From NCBI GenBank assembly GCA_944388795.1, contig CALXKD010000008.1, positions 1 through 53,032 on the forward strand: 53,032 bases of DNA, read 5' to 3'. Origin of the DNA: an uncultured Clostridia bacterium. Lineage in GTDB: Bacteria; Bacillota; Clostridia; TANB77; CAG-508. Below the pieces are notes generated by a model. It ran no database searches, was not told where the DNA came from, and saw nothing but the letters and a program-made list of their open reading frames with translations. This document shows positions 51,932 to 53,032 of the stretch, piece by piece; within the stretch, counting starts at the first letter, position 1; the number at the start of each line of letters is the position of its first letter. The position numbers and the translations under genes were made by a program.

Positions 51932-52906
51932 ATGAGTTATTTAAAAAAACTAAAAATAGGAAATGTAGAATTAGAGAATAATTTAATATTAGCACCAATG
52001 GCTGGTGTGACGAATAGACCATTTAGAATGATTTGTAAAGAATATGGTGTTGGAATGGTATGCACAGAAATGGCAAGTGCGAGAGCCATGCTTCACAATG
52101 ATGTAAAGACAAAGAGATTGTTAAATACAGATGGAGAAAAAAGACCAATAAGTATGCAAATATTTGGTAGTGATGAAGAATCAATGGCTTTTGCAGCAAA
52201 ATATGTAAGTAATATGGCAGACATTGTGGATATTAATATGGGATGTCCAGCACCTAAAGTTGTTAAAAATGGTGATGGTAGTAAATTATTGTTAGACTTA
52301 GAGAAAGCAGAAAGCATTATAAAAAGTGTAGTACAAAATGCAGATGTTCCAGTTACATTAAAGATAAGAAAAGGATGGGATAAGGAAAATATAGTTGCTG
52401 TAGAGATAGCTAAAATAGCAGAAAAAAATGGGATAGCTGCAATTACTGTACATGGAAGGACTAGAAGTGAATTTTATACAGGAAAAGCAGATTTGGAAAT
52501 AATAAAAAAGGTAAAAGAAAATGTGAAAATTCCTGTCATTGGAAATGGAGACATTGTAGATGGAGAAACGGCAAAAAGAATGTTTGAATATACAGGTGTT
52601 GATGGAATTATGATTGGAAGAGGTAGCTTTGGAAATCCATGGATATTTAGAGAAATCATAACATATTTAAATACAGGAGAAAAAATAGAGCAACCTTCCA
52701 ATGAAGAAAAATTAGAAGTTATAAAAAAACATATTCATTTGGCTGTTGAAGAAAAAGGAGAGATTGCAGTAAAAGAATTAAGAAAACATATTGCTTGGTA
52801 TACAAAAAATTTAAAAAATTCAAGTGAATTTAGAGCATCAATTAATAAGATAGAAACCAAAGAGGAACTTGAAAATAAATTAGATGCATATTTTAAAAGT
52901 CTTTAG
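51932..52906 (+). CDS. dusB: tRNA-dihydrouridine synthase
   Basis: A 324-residue flavin-dependent tRNA-dihydrouridine synthase of the DusB/NifR3 type. Motifs: NLILAPMAGVTNRPFRMICKEYG near residue 18, VDINMGCPAPKVVKNGDGS with the catalytic Cys near 103, ITVHGRTRSEFYTGKADLEII near 170, and VIGNGDIVDGETAKRM and GVDGIMIGRGSFGNPWIFREI near 205-235. It reduces uridine in the tRNA D-loop. It has its own AAGGAGAAAC ribosome binding site. Confidence 0.95.
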   Translation: MSYLKKLKIGNVELENNLILAPMAGVTNRPFRMICKEYGVGMVCTEMASARAMLHNDVKTKRLLNTDGEKRPISMQIFGSDEESMAFAAKYVSNMADIVDINMGCPAPKVVKNGDGSKLLLDLEKAESIIKSVVQNADVPVTLKIRKGWDKENIVAVEIAKIAEKNGIAAITVHGRTRSEFYTGKADLEIIKKVKENVKIPVIGNGDIVDGETAKRMFEYTGVDGIMIGRGSFGNPWIFREIITYLNTGEKIEQPSNEEKLEVIKKHIHLAVEEKGEIAVKELRKHIAWYTKNLKNSSEFRASINKIETKEELENKLDAYFKSL

Positions 52907-52922
52907 AATACAATTTAGCAAG

Positions 52923-52953
52923 AAACTATTTGTAATCATATTACAAATAGTTT
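52923..52953 (+). terminator. Terminator of dusB
   Basis: AAACTATTTGTAAT and ATTACAAATAGTTT form a perfect 14-bp stem around CAT. Confidence 0.88.
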
Positions 52954-52968
52954 ATATGTAAATAATCT

Positions 52969-53031
52969 TCCGGCTATGCCGGTAGTAGCATAAGCTTTAG
53001 CTTTGTAGCAAAGCAACTCCTTTCATGCTAT
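52969..53031. repeat. GC-richer hairpin cluster at the window edge
   Basis: CCGGC/GCCGG (52973-52983), GCTTTG/CAAAGC (52999-53014) and a flanking TAGCAT/ATGCTA pair (52987-53031) form nested hairpins in DNA that is otherwise AT-rich. This is not coding as far as it goes, and may be the edge of a repeat or RNA element cut by the window end. Confidence 0.4.
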
Positions 53032-53032
53032 A

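Noticed and set aside
1..53032. tRNA, rRNA, CRISPR arrays
   Set aside because: No tRNA-like cloverleaf ends, rRNA segments or regularly spaced direct repeats were seen on either strand.

Overview
The window is very AT-rich DNA from a spore-forming, low-GC Bacillota, most likely an uncultured gut-type Clostridia. Evidence for this is yabG, veg, a SipL-like SPOCS/LysM protein, yunB, ytaF, spo0A, a spoIVFA/spoIVFB pair, MinD/MinE, Hsp33, a DHH-family pyrophosphatase, a T-box on aspS and sigma-A promoters with TTGACA-17-TATAAT spacing. I saw no rRNA, tRNA, CRISPR array or intact transposase.

Layout. 1-3.9 kb: sporulation block (yabG, veg, sipL, yunB). 4-6 kb: a superoxide dismutase and an ORF6N/PLD-like regulator. 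6-11.4 kb: rpsI/rplM, a SpoVB/MurJ-type flippase, HU, and aspS with its T-box. 11.7-16.8 kb: a pilin-like GLUG surface protein, an AraC regulator, a GC-richer foreign radical SAM gene, a nitroreductase and rpsT. 16.9-23.3 kb: rpiB, a TagO/WecA-type transferase fused to rubredoxin, two glycosyltransferases, a histidine phosphatase, hslO and ppaC. 23.4-32.7 kb: a 134-bp palindromic element, smc, an odd ABC-ATPase fusion, ytaF and a calcium P-type ATPase. 32.8-35.7 kb: an unexplained three-gene cassette with a radical SAM enzyme. 35.8-41.2 kb: rpsF-ssb-rpsR, a YnbB-like PLP enzyme, an HI0933-type flavoprotein, yigZ and spo0A. 41.2-45.8 kb: an accessory stretch with a recombinase remnant, a sortase-type surface protein, a decayed duplicate of the spo0A 3' end, a candidate type I toxin-antitoxin locus, a putative PD-(D/E)XK nuclease and a BclA-like protein. 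45.9-52.9 kb: spoIVFA/B, a second pilin-like protein, minD, minE, rodA and dusB.

Most striking observation. Four native genes are split by an apparent +1 frameshift: the superoxide dismutase, the flippase, the TagO-rubredoxin fusion and the LPKAG surface protein. In all four the zero frame reaches an in-frame CGG codon (4346, 8461, 17618, 42390). Skipping its C, so that the next codon is GGY (Gly), restores the full conserved protein. Reading the whole window by eye, I found no other in-frame CGG in a native gene. The only CGG codons that read through as Arg (five) are in the foreign radical SAM gene. CGA, CGT and CGC are used as ordinary Arg codons. This suggests CGG is not decoded normally in this lineage and acts as a +1 frameshift signal. 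The rule is an inference and needs genome-wide and proteomic confirmation.
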